From Rubrivivax sp. (GTDB lineage Bacteria; Pseudomonadota; Gammaproteobacteria; Burkholderiales; Burkholderiaceae_C), in NCBI GenBank assembly GCA_022843905.1, contig JALHMT010000005.1, forward strand, positions 62,001 to 126,000: DNA of 64,000 nucleotides, in the 5' to 3' direction. Below, piece after piece: positions 8,090 through 17,035 of the stretch (its first letter is position 1; every line of letters starts with the position of its first letter). Below the pieces are notes generated by a model, which was given only the letters and a program-made list of their open reading frames with translations, searched no databases and had not been told where the DNA came from. Position numbers and translations under genes: made by a program.

Positions 8090-9220
8090 TCAGAAGGGGT
8101 CTGCCAGCGCCCCGGCGCGGGCCATGGCGGCGTGCAGTTCGTCGGGCACTGCGCCGGTGTCCATCCAGCGCGCCACCTGGGCCTGCGCGTCGGCGCAGTC
8201 CAGGCCCTGCCCGCGGCGCCAGTCGGCGTCGAAGCAGCTGGTCTGGTAGCGGCGGCCGTCGTCGCACAGCAAGGTGACGATGGAGCCGGCCCGGCCCTCG
8301 GCCTGCATCCGGCTGGCGCACCACAGCGCGGCGATCAGGTTGGTGCCGGTGCTGCCGCCCACCGGCCGCCCCAGCCGCTCGCTCAGAGCCAGCATGGCCG
8401 CCAGGCTCCAGCGGTCGGGCACCTTGAGCATGGCGTCCATGGTGTCGGGCAGGAACGAAGGCTCCACGCGCGGGCGGCCGATGCCTTCGATGCGCGAGCC
8501 GCGGGCCAGCGTGAGGGCCGGGTCGCGGTTGCGGTAGTGCTCGAAGAGCACGCTGTGCTCGGCGTCGACGCCGCACACGAGGGTGTCGTGCCGGCAGTAG
8601 CGCACGTAGCGGCCCAGCGTGGCCAGCGTGCCGCCGGTGCCGGCGCTGGCCACCAGCCAGTGCGGCACGGGGTGGGGCTCGTGGCGCAGCTGCTGGAAGA
8701 TGCTGTCGGCGATGTTGTTGTTGGCGCGCCAGTCGGTGGCGCGCTCGGCGTGGGTGAACTGGTCCATGTAGTGGCCGCCGGTCTCGCGCGCGATGCGCTC
8801 GCTCTCGGCGTACACCTGCTTCGGGTCGTCCACCAGGTGGCAGCGCCCGCCCTGGAAGGCGATGGCCTCCACCTTGGCCGGGCTGGTGGTGCGCGGCATC
8901 ACGGCCACGAAGGGCAGGCCCAGCAGCCGCGCGAAGTAGGCCTCGCTGATGGCGGTGCTGCCGCTGCTGGCTTCCACCACCGTGCTGCCCTCGTGCAGCC
9001 AGCCGTTGCACAGCGCGTGCAGGAACAGGCTGCGCGCCAGCCGGTGCTTCAGGCTGCCGGTGGGGTGGCTGCTCTCGTCCTTGAGGTACAGGTCCACGCC
9101 CGGCAGGCCGGGCAGGGCCAGCGGCAGCAGGTGGGTGTCGGCCGAGCGCTGGAAGTCGGCCTCGATGCGGCGGATGGCCTGGCGCACCCAGGTGCGGCGG
9201 TGCTCCTGCAACTCGCTCAT
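8090..9220 (-). CDS. PLP-dependent cysteine synthase-family lyase (Cds1/L-cysteine desulfhydrase-like)
   Basis: This 376-residue fold-type II PLP enzyme has the PLP-lysine segment [11 protein letters not shown], a substrate loop EASSGSTA and a glycine-rich phosphate-binding motif SAGTGGT. The long N-terminal helix, [11 protein letters not shown] in place of the CysK NPGGSVKDR, and the C-terminal extension match the Cds1-like PLP-dependent cysteine synthase family, some members of which release H2S from cysteine. It may act on cysteine or another beta-substituted amino acid released from a conjugate. It starts at 9220, 16 bases after the BAAT gene in the same direction. Confidence 0.78.
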   Translation of the reverse strand: MSELQEHRRTWVRQAIRRIEADFQRSADTHLLPLALPGLPGVDLYLKDESSHPTGSLKHRLARSLFLHALCNGWLHEGSTVVEASSGSTAISEAYFARLLGLPFVAVMPRTTSPAKVEAIAFQGGRCHLVDDPKQVYAESERIARETGGHYMDQFTHAERATDWRANNNIADSIFQQLRHEPHPVPHWLVASAGTGGTLATLGRYVRYCRHDTLVCGVDAEHSVLFEHYRNRDPALTLARGSRIEGIGRPRVEPSFLPDTMDAMLKVPDRWSLAAMLALSERLGRPVGGSTGTNLIAALWCASRMQAEGRAGSIVTLLCDDGRRYQTSCFDADWRRGQGLDCADAQAQVARWMDTGAVPDELHAAMARAGALADPF

Positions 9221-9236
9221 GAAGGCGCGCCGCTCT

Positions 9237-10586
9237 TCAGTGCCCGAACACGACACGGTAGTGCGTGCACAGCGCATCCCAGGTGCGTCGGCTTTCGCGC
9301 GCGGTGCCGGCCGGCGTGCCGCCGCAGGCCAGGAAGATGCCCAGCAGCGAATGCAGCAGCGCCGGACAGAAGCTGGTCACGGTGTTGGGCAGCGGCGTGA
9401 TGTGGCCGGTGTCCTGCAGGCACAGGTGCTGGAACGGGTGCCCGAAGCCCTGCGCGCGCAGCCGGTTGACGATGAGGTCGCTGCCCCAGGCGCTGGGCCA
9501 CATCTGGTCGTCCACGCCGCTGATCAGCAGCACCGGGCAGCGTGCGCGCTCGATGGGCAGCGCCGCGGTGGCGCGGGTCTCGGGGTCGTTGAGCGTGGCG
9601 AAGTAGCCGGGTGTGGCGGCGTAGCCGTTGGGCTCGCTTTCGCCCAGGCGCTTCATCTCGTCGAACGACGGTGAGTCACCGGGCTTGCAGTGCGGCACCG
9701 GCTGGCCGCGGAAGGTGAAGCTGGGCCCGCCCATGCCCTTGGCCGGGTCCCAGCCCATGCTGGTCGTGTACATCGGCACGATGCCCACCACGCCCTGGAT
9801 CTGCTCGGGCAGGTGACTGGCCAGCGTGATCACCAGCTCGCCCCCGCGCGACGCGCCCTGGATGCCGATGCGCTCGCAGCCCAGCGCGCGCCGCGCCCAG
9901 GCAAAGCCTTCCTCGAAGTACTCCAGCGGGATGCCGGCGATGAAACCCGGCAGGTCCTCGTAGGCGAAGTAGGCCAGGCTCACCACGTCGTAGCCCAGCG
10001 ACGCCAGCACCGGCGCGTAGCCCAGTTCCAGCCCGCCGCCCGAGCCGGTGAAGCTGAAGATGCAGCCGCGCGCGCGGCCATCGGGCAGCCGGCGTTCCTT
10101 CCAGCGCAGCACCTGGCCGCGCAGCCGGCCGTCGCGCAGCGGCAGTACCTCGATGCCGTCCACCAGGCGCTGCAGCGTCACCGTGGTGGCGGCGCAAGGG
10201 GCGGGCTGACCTTCCACGGTGGCTTGCAGCTCGAACACGTGCGACTTCATCGGCGCGATGTGCGGCTGGCCGAGCTTGTGCGCCTTCTCGGTGGCGCCCA
10301 GCATGAAGCGGCGGTCGCTCACCGGCTCGGGCCGCAGGCTCCAGAACAGGCCGGCGGGGTCGATGCCGGTGAAGTGGCCTTCCTCGGCCGGGGCGTCCTC
10401 CAGATCGATGCGCCCGGCGGCATCAGCCACGAAGACGGCGCGGGAGGTCCAGGCCACGCCGGCGTCGTCGACCAGGCGCGACGACAGCCACACGCGCTGG
10501 CCCGGCACGAAGCCGGCGGCGACGATGCCGATGGGTGTGGGCTGCAGCGCCACGGCGGGCGTGGCGGTGAGGGTGGGCTCGCTCAT
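9237..10586 (-). CDS. BAAT-type acyl-CoA thioester hydrolase (paralogue 1)
   Basis: A 449-residue two-domain protein. Residues 10-150 form a beta-rich domain of the acyl-CoA thioesterase / bile-acid-CoA amino acid N-acyltransferase N-terminal type. Residues 170-440 form an alpha/beta-hydrolase BAAT_C-like domain with nucleophile Ser246 in GASRGGE, Asp359/360 in GVDDQMW and His395 in DTGH. A Ser rather than Cys nucleophile is the pattern of thioesterases, but N-acyl transfer to an amine cannot be excluded. The start is well supported by AAGGAG 8-9 bases upstream. It is paralogous to the protein encoded at 14091-15425 in the same run. Confidence 0.82.
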   Translation of the reverse strand: MSEPTLTATPAVALQPTPIGIVAAGFVPGQRVWLSSRLVDDAGVAWTSRAVFVADAAGRIDLEDAPAEEGHFTGIDPAGLFWSLRPEPVSDRRFMLGATEKAHKLGQPHIAPMKSHVFELQATVEGQPAPCAATTVTLQRLVDGIEVLPLRDGRLRGQVLRWKERRLPDGRARGCIFSFTGSGGGLELGYAPVLASLGYDVVSLAYFAYEDLPGFIAGIPLEYFEEGFAWARRALGCERIGIQGASRGGELVITLASHLPEQIQGVVGIVPMYTTSMGWDPAKGMGGPSFTFRGQPVPHCKPGDSPSFDEMKRLGESEPNGYAATPGYFATLNDPETRATAALPIERARCPVLLISGVDDQMWPSAWGSDLIVNRLRAQGFGHPFQHLCLQDTGHITPLPNTVTSFCPALLHSLLGIFLACGGTPAGTARESRRTWDALCTHYRVVFGH

Positions 10587-10626
10587 GCAGGGTTCTCCTT
10601 GGGGGGCAGCGGTGGGCGCGGGGCGG

Positions 10627-11517
10627 CTAGACCTTGTGCAGCCAGCGCAGCCCGCGGCTGTAGGCGGCGAACACGGCGCTGCCGTGGGTCTCGTCGTCGA
10701 GGATGTCGCAGCGCACGCGCGTGCCCCAGCGCTGCGCCACGATGGCGGCCATCTCGCGCGTCTCGGCCACGATGTCGGGGATGCCGCGCATCACATCGAG
10801 GTAGTCCTTCCAGAGATCGGCGTCCATGTAGCGGTGCCAGGTGGTGCTGAAGCCCGCGGTGGTTTCCTGGTCACCCGCAGCCAGGTAGACCGAGACGTTC
10901 AGCGTCCGCTCCACCGCCGCGAACTCGCGCGCACGCTCGAACAGGTAGGGCCGCTTCCACCAGAACGAAGAGCCCACCGCCAGGTACCGCCGGCATCGGC
11001 CCGGCCGCGTCAGCAGGCAGTAGGTGGCGAACAGGCCGCCCAGCGAATGGCCGGCCAGCGTCCACTCGGCAGGATTCACGCCCACCTCGGCCTGCACGAA
11101 GGGCATCAGCTCGTCGTGCACGAAGGCGGCAAAGGCCTCGGCGCTGCCCGAGGGCGGCGCGGACGCGCCGAGCATCTGGCCGTAGGGCGCGTCCCACTCG
11201 GGCCAGGGCACGGGCGTCAGGTCGCGATTGCGCGCCACCACGGCCGGGATGGCGTTGTCCAGTGGGTAACCGATGGCCACCACCACGGCCGGCGGCACCT
11301 CGCCCATGCCCAGGTAGCCGGCCACCGACGACATCGCGCCCGTACCCAGGCTGCCGTCGGTGACGACGATGCCGTGCCAGCCCTTCTCTGGCTTGGGCGC
11401 CATCGGCATCGGCGTGGTCACGTAGACCAGGAACGGGTGCTCGATGGCATCGCCCTGCACCGTCCAGAGTTCGGTGCGGGCGATGGTGTTGCTGGGTTCG
11501 CGCTTCAGGATCTTCAT
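10627..11517 (-). CDS. Esterase D/IroE-type alpha/beta hydrolase
   Basis: A predicted 296-residue putative esterase (PF00756 type) with the nucleophile elbow GHSLGGLFA, DGS near the start of the fold and a late His in DETHGSAVF. No signal peptide is visible, so it is probably cytoplasmic. Relatives hydrolyse enterobactin-type siderophore esters, S-formylglutathione or acyl glycerols. The start at 11517 overlaps the preceding VOC stop as ATGA and also has AGGAC upstream. It probably cleaves an ester in the compound handled by the cluster. Confidence 0.78.
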   Translation of the reverse strand: MKILKREPSNTIARTELWTVQGDAIEHPFLVYVTTPMPMAPKPEKGWHGIVVTDGSLGTGAMSSVAGYLGMGEVPPAVVVAIGYPLDNAIPAVVARNRDLTPVPWPEWDAPYGQMLGASAPPSGSAEAFAAFVHDELMPFVQAEVGVNPAEWTLAGHSLGGLFATYCLLTRPGRCRRYLAVGSSFWWKRPYLFERAREFAAVERTLNVSVYLAAGDQETTAGFSTTWHRYMDADLWKDYLDVMRGIPDIVAETREMAAIVAQRWGTRVRCDILDDETHGSAVFAAYSRGLRWLHKV

Positions 11518-12413
11518 GCTTGCTGTCCTTGCGGAGGGGGTGGGGCGTCGATCGACTCGGTGAATTCGCTGATGGCGCCGGCTGCATGTGCAGCCGCCAC
11601 GGTGATGAGGCCGGCTTGCTCGACGAAGGGCACGCCGCCGTCGCGCAGCGCCTGCCGGCAGGCGTCCAGGCTCGACACGCGGTAGCGCAGCGCCACCGGC
11701 CACACGGCAAAGGGCGTGGCCGGCACCGGCACGGCAAAACGCGCGGCCAGAACGGCCGGGCTCAGCAGCTCCAGCCATTCGCCCTGCGGCGTGGGCCACA
11801 GGCAGCGCTGCGCGCCGTGTTCGGCCGGCGCGGCGCACAGCATGTCGTTGATGTAGGGCATGTCCACCGCGAAGTCGTCGCTGCAAAAGGTGATGCCCAG
11901 CAGCGTGTGCACCGTGTTCGGGTGCGTCTGCCAAGGTTCGTACCAGATGGTGTGCGGCTTGCCGTGGAAGCTGTAGAACAGCGTGCTCCAGCGGCGTGGC
12001 GCGGCGCGCCAGTTCAGCATCGAACTGCTGGCGGTGGCGTCGAGGCTGCCGTCGGCCAGCACCACCTCGCGCGCGGAGTTCATGACGGCCGACGGCGTGT
12101 GGCCCCGCGCGATCAGTCGCTCGCGGTCGGCGGCCAGGTCGGTGCAGCTCAGCGAGAGCATCGACAGACCGTCGCCACCAGGGTCGCCCTCGAAGCGCGC
12201 CTGCATGAACTCGCGCATCGCCGGGTCGGCGTATTTGTGGAAGTCGCCCAGCAGCTCGAAGTAGTTGCCGTGGAACTGGATGATGTGGTTGGCCGTGCCC
12301 AGGTTGTGGTGCACGGCGCGTGGCATCACCGCAAAGCCCAGGCGGCGGTAGGCCGCGGCGGCGGCGTCGAGGTCGCGCACCGAGACGATGACGTGGTCGA
12401 GGTGGCGCTTCAT
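11514..12413 (-). CDS. VOC-family glyoxalase-like protein (copy 1)
   Basis: This 299-residue protein begins LDHVIVSVRDLDAAAAAYRRLGF, the classic first beta-alpha-beta unit of vicinal oxygen chelate proteins. Two such modules are likely (second around residues 165-270). It resembles the PF13468 glyoxalase-like domain family and has a long insert with SSMLNWR, HTIWYEPWQTHPNT. It has ATGA overlaps with both the amidohydrolase upstream and the esterase downstream, so it is tightly coupled. The protein at 21258-22115 has the same architecture, including an internal CMYCWREQ/MLNWRAA-type segment. Reaction unknown; VOC members include isomerases, dioxygenases and lyases. Confidence 0.75.
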   Translation of the reverse strand: MKRHLDHVIVSVRDLDAAAAAYRRLGFAVMPRAVHHNLGTANHIIQFHGNYFELLGDFHKYADPAMREFMQARFEGDPGGDGLSMLSLSCTDLAADRERLIARGHTPSAVMNSAREVVLADGSLDATASSSMLNWRAAPRRWSTLFYSFHGKPHTIWYEPWQTHPNTVHTLLGITFCSDDFAVDMPYINDMLCAAPAEHGAQRCLWPTPQGEWLELLSPAVLAARFAVPVPATPFAVWPVALRYRVSSLDACRQALRDGGVPFVEQAGLITVAAAHAAGAISEFTESIDAPPPPQGQQA

Positions 12414-14062
12414 GACGCGGTCTCCGAGGGTGTGGCCGCTGAAGGCTGGGCCATCACCACCGGCGGCATCGCCGCATAGGCCTGCGCGATGCGCGCCTTG
12501 CCGGCGGCCAGCGCGTCGGGCCCGATGTAGTGCGCGCCGGCCAGCACTGCGTGCACGCGGCGCGTGTGGTGGATGTCGTCCAGCGGGTTGCCGTCCAGCA
12601 GCACCAGGTCGCCGATGCCGCCCACGGCCACCAGACCGTCTTCGGCGGCGCCGCCGTGGTACTCGGCCGCGCGGCGCGTGCTGGCGTGCAGGGCCTCGTG
12701 CGGCATCAGGCCGCACTGCTGGGTGAGGTGCACCAGTTCCTCGTGCAGCGAGTAGCCGGCCACCACGTAGGGGTTGGGGTAGTCGGTGCCGGTCAGCACA
12801 CGCACGCCGGCGCGGTGGGCGGCGGCCACGGCCAGGCAGCTCAGCCGGTAGGTCTCGTCGAAGAGGTATTGCTTCTCGGGGTTGGCCGCCATCATCTTCA
12901 TCATCGGGCTGTCGCGGTGGAACACCGTCTGGTGGAAGGTCGGCATGTGCTGCTGGTCCACCGACACCAGCGGCCGCCGGCCGCCCAGCGCCTCGACCCG
13001 CTCGCTCACCACCACGGTGCCCTGCAGCCAGGTGCCGTGCTCGGCCATCACGCGCGCCAGGCGTTCCAGGCGGGCCGGGTCGTGCCGCTCGGGGCCGCGC
13101 TCGTTGTAGAAGAGTTCGGCGCTGTGCGCGATGCCCTGCTGGCCGCGCCGCACGGCGGCTTCCACGCCCACCGTCACCGGCACGTGGCCCATCACGCGCA
13201 CACCGCGGCGCTGCAGCACCTGCATCAGGCCTTCGTAGCCCTCGGCCGGCAGGTGGCTGTAGGGCTTGGCGAAGTCGTAGCCCAGGTCGGCGATCAGCTC
13301 GCCGGCCTGGCGGCCGCCTTCCAGGTCGGCCACGGCGTAGCTCATCAGCGGGGTGTGGATCAGCGGCGCGCCATCGATCAACGGGCTCCCGACCGACAGG
13401 CGCGGGCCGGCCAGCTGACCGCTGCGCACGCTGTCGCGCATCCACAGCGTGTCGGGGCAGCCGGCCATCACCTCGATGCGCGTGATGCCGCAGGCCAGCA
13501 GCTCCCACAGCTGCAGGGCATAGGGCAGCACGTACCACTGGCCGTCGCCGCCACCCTGCACCATGCCGGCGAAGGCCTGCGCCCAGGGGGCGGTGAAGGG
13601 GTGGGCGTGGATGTCCGAGAGTCCGGGCATCAGCGTCTTGCCCGTGGCGTCGACCACCAGCGCGTGCTCGGGCAGCGCGCCACCGGTGGGCTGCACTGCC
13701 GCGATGCGGCCGCTCTGCACCCACACGTCAGCCGCTGGCAGGGCTTGCCAGCCGCGCATCGTCAGCACGCGGGCGTTGCGGAACACCAGCACGCGGTCGG
13801 CCTCCAGCCGCTGCACCAGGCCGGCGGTGAGTGCCGCGTCGGCAGTGCACATCGCGCTGCGGGTCTTGGGCGTCTGGTCGGAGAAGGAGGGCAATATGGC
13901 CGTGTCCGCCGCACCCGGGGCGCTGGCGAGCCAGCCCCGCCGGGCGTCCCGGTCGGGCGAGAACCCGCCCATCAAGTGCAGCGGGCAGCACCACGTGCGC
14001 CAGGGCGCGGCGGCGTGCGTGCGTGCGGCGGGGTGCTGAGGCGGTGGCGACAGGGGGGTCAT
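12410..14062 (-). CDS. Amidohydrolase-superfamily protein with N-terminal CCPxH motif (copy 1)
   Basis: This 550-residue metal-dependent hydrolase has metal ligands in DIHAHPF, the bridging/second-metal region (GHVPV with a following AHSAELFYNE) and GTDYPN carrying the catalytic Asp. The C-terminal composite beta sandwich (DLVLLDGNPLDDI) is typical of imidazolonepropionase/prolidase-type amidohydrolases. About 70 residues precede the fold and contain WRTWCCPLHLM (C25, C26, H29), matched by WRGFCCPMHMA in the paralogue at 22136-23752. No standard signal peptide. It ends overlapping the VOC gene (ATGA). The start has GGGAG 9 bases upstream. It probably hydrolyses a C-N or lactone bond; substrate unknown. 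Confidence 0.82.
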   Translation of the reverse strand: MTPLSPPPQHPAARTHAAAPWRTWCCPLHLMGGFSPDRDARRGWLASAPGAADTAILPSFSDQTPKTRSAMCTADAALTAGLVQRLEADRVLVFRNARVLTMRGWQALPAADVWVQSGRIAAVQPTGGALPEHALVVDATGKTLMPGLSDIHAHPFTAPWAQAFAGMVQGGGDGQWYVLPYALQLWELLACGITRIEVMAGCPDTLWMRDSVRSGQLAGPRLSVGSPLIDGAPLIHTPLMSYAVADLEGGRQAGELIADLGYDFAKPYSHLPAEGYEGLMQVLQRRGVRVMGHVPVTVGVEAAVRRGQQGIAHSAELFYNERGPERHDPARLERLARVMAEHGTWLQGTVVVSERVEALGGRRPLVSVDQQHMPTFHQTVFHRDSPMMKMMAANPEKQYLFDETYRLSCLAVAAAHRAGVRVLTGTDYPNPYVVAGYSLHEELVHLTQQCGLMPHEALHASTRRAAEYHGGAAEDGLVAVGGIGDLVLLDGNPLDDIHHTRRVHAVLAGAHYIGPDALAAGKARIAQAYAAMPPVVMAQPSAATPSETAS

Positions 14063-14090
14063 GGCGGTGGGCTCCCGGGGTGGATGAAGT

Positions 14091-15425
14091 TCAGTCCGCG
14101 AACAGCTCGCCGTAGAAGCGCAGCATGCGGTTCAGCGAGGTGCGGCCCGCTTCGGCCGTGGCGCGCGGCTGGCCGCCGCAGGCCAGCGTGATCTTCGCCA
14201 GTGGGTGGTACAGCGACGCGCACATCGTCGTGGGCTGGCCCGGCGTCACCAGGTAGTGGCCCACGTTCTCGAAGGCCAGGTGCTCGGCGCGGTGTGCAAG
14301 ACCGTGGCGGCGCAGGCGGTCGATGACGCGGTCGCCGCCGTAGGCGCTGGGCCACATCGCGTCGTCGCGGCCCGACAGCAGCAGCAGGGGCCCGCTGCAG
14401 CGCTCCACAGGGATGCCGCAGCGCGCGTCGGCATCGGCGCTGGCGGCGTCTCGCAGGTAGTCGGGCGCCACGGCGATGCCGTCGGGCGTGTGCACGGCCT
14501 TGGGGCCGCTCAGCGTCACGCGAACGTCGGCATAGGCCAGCGGCTGGCCGTTCAGCACCCAGCTGGGCTGCTCGTGCACGTTGCGCAGGTGGTCGAAGCC
14601 GGCCACCACGTTGTGGAAGGGCACCATGGCCACGCCGCCGCAGAACAGGTCGGGCCGCCAGGCCGCCAGCACCAGCGTCAGCTCGCCGCCGCGCGAGCCG
14701 CCCTGCACGGCAATGCGCTGCACGCCGAAGTGCTGCCGCATCCACAGCGCGGCCTGCTCGAAGTACGCCAGGTCGATGTGCTGCATCAGCTCGGGCCGGC
14801 CCGGCCACGCGAAGGTGGCCGCACTCAGCACCGGGATGCCGTGCGAGGCCAGAAGCGGCGCCCAGCTGTTCTCGACGCCGCCGCCCGAGCCGGTGAGCGA
14901 CAGCACCGCACCGCGGGCGGGCACCGCCCCGGGCGCGGGGTGGAAGGCCAGGCCGCGCACGGGGCTCTCGGACAGCTCCTGCACGCGCACGCCGGGGCCC
15001 AGGCGCGTCTGGCTGAAGCTGCCTTCGGCCAGCACGCGGCTGCCGTCGCGCACGCGCAGCGTGTGCAGGCGTGGCTGCAGCTTGTCGCCGCCGGGCTGGC
15101 CGACCATGTGCATGTAGCTGCGGCCCTGCGCCATGAAGGCCGTGCGGTCGCGGAAGTCGGCAACGCCGTCCGGGGCCATGGACCACAGCAGCCCGTCGCG
15201 GCTCGTGCCCAGGTAGCTGCCGCGGCGGCTGGGGGCGTCGGCGGTGTCGACCGCGCCTGCGGCATCGGCGCTCAGCTCGGCCGTGGCCCGCCAGCGCTGG
15301 CCGACGTCGTCGATGTGCTCGAGTTCGAGCGTGACGAGCTGCCCCGGCGCAAGGCCGCTGGCGCGAAAGGGCACCCACTCGCTGTACAGGTAGGGCTCGG
15401 GGCGCAGGTGGAGTGCAACGGTCAT
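14091..15425 (-). CDS. BAAT-type acyl-CoA thioester hydrolase (paralogue 2)
   Basis: This 444-residue protein has the same two-domain plan as the one at 9237-10586. An N-terminal beta domain contains GLAPGQLVTLELEHIDD. A hydrolase domain has Ser244 in GGSRGGE, Asp354/355 in GRDDAMW and His390 in NVGH. The two proteins are clearly paralogues but diverged, suggesting different acyl or acceptor preferences. It begins 5 bases after the MFS stop and is followed 28 bases later by the amidohydrolase, so it is the second gene of the long minus-strand run. Confidence 0.82.
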   Translation of the reverse strand: MTVALHLRPEPYLYSEWVPFRASGLAPGQLVTLELEHIDDVGQRWRATAELSADAAGAVDTADAPSRRGSYLGTSRDGLLWSMAPDGVADFRDRTAFMAQGRSYMHMVGQPGGDKLQPRLHTLRVRDGSRVLAEGSFSQTRLGPGVRVQELSESPVRGLAFHPAPGAVPARGAVLSLTGSGGGVENSWAPLLASHGIPVLSAATFAWPGRPELMQHIDLAYFEQAALWMRQHFGVQRIAVQGGSRGGELTLVLAAWRPDLFCGGVAMVPFHNVVAGFDHLRNVHEQPSWVLNGQPLAYADVRVTLSGPKAVHTPDGIAVAPDYLRDAASADADARCGIPVERCSGPLLLLSGRDDAMWPSAYGGDRVIDRLRRHGLAHRAEHLAFENVGHYLVTPGQPTTMCASLYHPLAKITLACGGQPRATAEAGRTSLNRMLRFYGELFAD

Positions 15426-15430
15426 GGCGC

Positions 15431-16819
15431 TCAGCTCTTGAAGTGGGCAGTGGCGCCGCGCGCATGCGCCGCCAGGCGCGCATAGCGGCCTTGCAGCCGC
15501 CACAGCGCGAGCACCCCGAGGGCCAGCGTCACGGCAGCGACGATGACCATGGCATGCAACAGGCCGCGCGGGTCGGCCGCGCCGAAGCGGTCCGACAGCC
15601 AGCCCACGGCTGGCGCCTGCACCCCGCGCAGCGGCAGCGCCACCAGCGGGAACAGCGCGATCGACCGGCTCAGCAGCGTCGGCGGCGACATCTGCTGAAG
15701 CAACGCGGGCGCCTGCGACACGCCGATCACCAGGCAGGTCATGGCCAGGCCGCCCAGCAGCAACAGCATGCCCGCCGACGATGCCCAGGCCATCGCCACC
15801 ACCAGGGGCAACGCGCCCAGACCGCCCAGCCAGACGAGACGGAAGTTGCCCACCGGGTTGTCGCGGTTGGCCGGGCGCGTCACCCACACCAGGCCGGCTG
15901 CGGTGCCCACGGCACTGGCCAGCGTGACGACGAGCCCGAAGTCCAGCCCCGCCCCGCCCACCGTGCTGCCGAAGCTGCGGCCCAGGATGGCCGGGGTCCA
16001 CAGCATCAGCTGGAACCAGCCCAGCGTGATGAGCGACAGCGAGGCCTGCACCATCACCAGCGACAGCCCATGCTCGCGCAGGTAACGCCCGAACTGGTGA
16101 TGCGATGGTGACGGCGGCGCCACCGTACCGAGGCTCGCCCCCTGCGCAGCGTTCGACGCCGGGCTGGCCGGCTGCAGGCGCACGCCCAGGAGCATCAGCA
16201 CCACGGGCAGGCCCAGCAGCGCGGTGACAAAGAACATCAGTCGCCAGGCCGGCGTGCCTTCGGGCCAGGGCAGGCGCGGCCCGTGGGCCACCAGCGCCTC
16301 GTACACCGCCCCGCCGGCCACCAGCGCCAGCCCGCTGCCCAGCACCAGCGTGGCGTACACGGCGGCGTTGGCCACCGGCAGTTGCCGCGCCGGCACCACC
16401 TGCGGCGTGAGCGCGTAGACGATGGGCAGCAGCGCCGCCTCGCCGATGGCCAGCCCCACCAGGGCCCACATCAGGCCGTCGAAGCCCCGGCTGAGGCCGC
16501 CGCCGTACGTGGCCGCCGACCACACCACCACGCACAAGGCCAGCACCCAGCGCCTGTCCCAGCGGTCGGCCAGCCAGCCGATCGGCCAGGCCGCCAGGGC
16601 CCCGAGGGTCAGCACGGTCAGGCCGTGCAGTTGACCGAGCTGCAGGTCGCTCAGGCGCAGCTCGGCACGGATCGGCTCCACCAGCAGCGTCTGGATCTGC
16701 AGGTTGGTGGACAGCAGCAGCACTGCCAGCAGCGCGCCCAGCCCGAACAGCGAGCGCGCCGTCCAGGCGCCTGCAGGGCGCGCCGAAGGCAAGACAGAGG
16801 CTGTACTTTGCGTCGCCAT
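15431..16819 (-). CDS. MFS permease
   Basis: About 462 residues with 12 hydrophobic segments. The cytoplasmic loop between helices 2 and 3 carries the MFS motif GWLADRWDRRWV, and a comparable GWLSDRFG lies in the second half. A longer hydrophilic loop (about residues 220-245) separates the halves. It is the first gene of the minus-strand run and divergent from the TonB receptor gene, which suggests it moves the imported compound, or a product, across the inner membrane. The start is either ATG 16819 or a GTG 30 bases further out; neither has a good ribosome-binding site. Confidence 0.83.
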   Translation of the reverse strand: MATQSTASVLPSARPAGAWTARSLFGLGALLAVLLLSTNLQIQTLLVEPIRAELRLSDLQLGQLHGLTVLTLGALAAWPIGWLADRWDRRWVLALCVVVWSAATYGGGLSRGFDGLMWALVGLAIGEAALLPIVYALTPQVVPARQLPVANAAVYATLVLGSGLALVAGGAVYEALVAHGPRLPWPEGTPAWRLMFFVTALLGLPVVLMLLGVRLQPASPASNAAQGASLGTVAPPSPSHHQFGRYLREHGLSLVMVQASLSLITLGWFQLMLWTPAILGRSFGSTVGGAGLDFGLVVTLASAVGTAAGLVWVTRPANRDNPVGNFRLVWLGGLGALPLVVAMAWASSAGMLLLLGGLAMTCLVIGVSQAPALLQQMSPPTLLSRSIALFPLVALPLRGVQAPAVGWLSDRFGAADPRGLLHAMVIVAAVTLALGVLALWRLQGRYARLAAHARGATAHFKS

Positions 16820-17035
16820 CGGGGATGACGAATCCGGCGCCGGCGGCACAGAACTCGTTGGGTATGTGTGTTGCTGCCAACGCTACCGACTTTCTGAAGA
16901 GTTGACAATGGGTTAACTCGATGCAACAGTCGAGCCACGCTCCGCAGCCGCCCGATCGAGTGGGGACAGGCTGCGGATTTGCCCCGATCCGTCGCTGTCA
17001 TCCCGGTCTCCACAACTCAACCCCGAGGAGTCTCC
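16820..17035. promoter_or_regulatory. Divergent promoter region with GTTGAC-N5-GTTAAC palindrome
   Basis: This region separates the minus-strand MFS run from the plus-strand TonB receptor. At 16902-16916 lies TTGAC-AATGG-GTTAA, extendable to GTTGAC/GTTAAC arms with one mismatched pair. The same TTGAC-N5-GTnAA layout occurs at 25199-25213 and 25352-25366. It is a plausible operator, perhaps for the XRE-cupin regulator encoded two genes downstream. I cannot place a confident -10 box. Confidence 0.45.
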
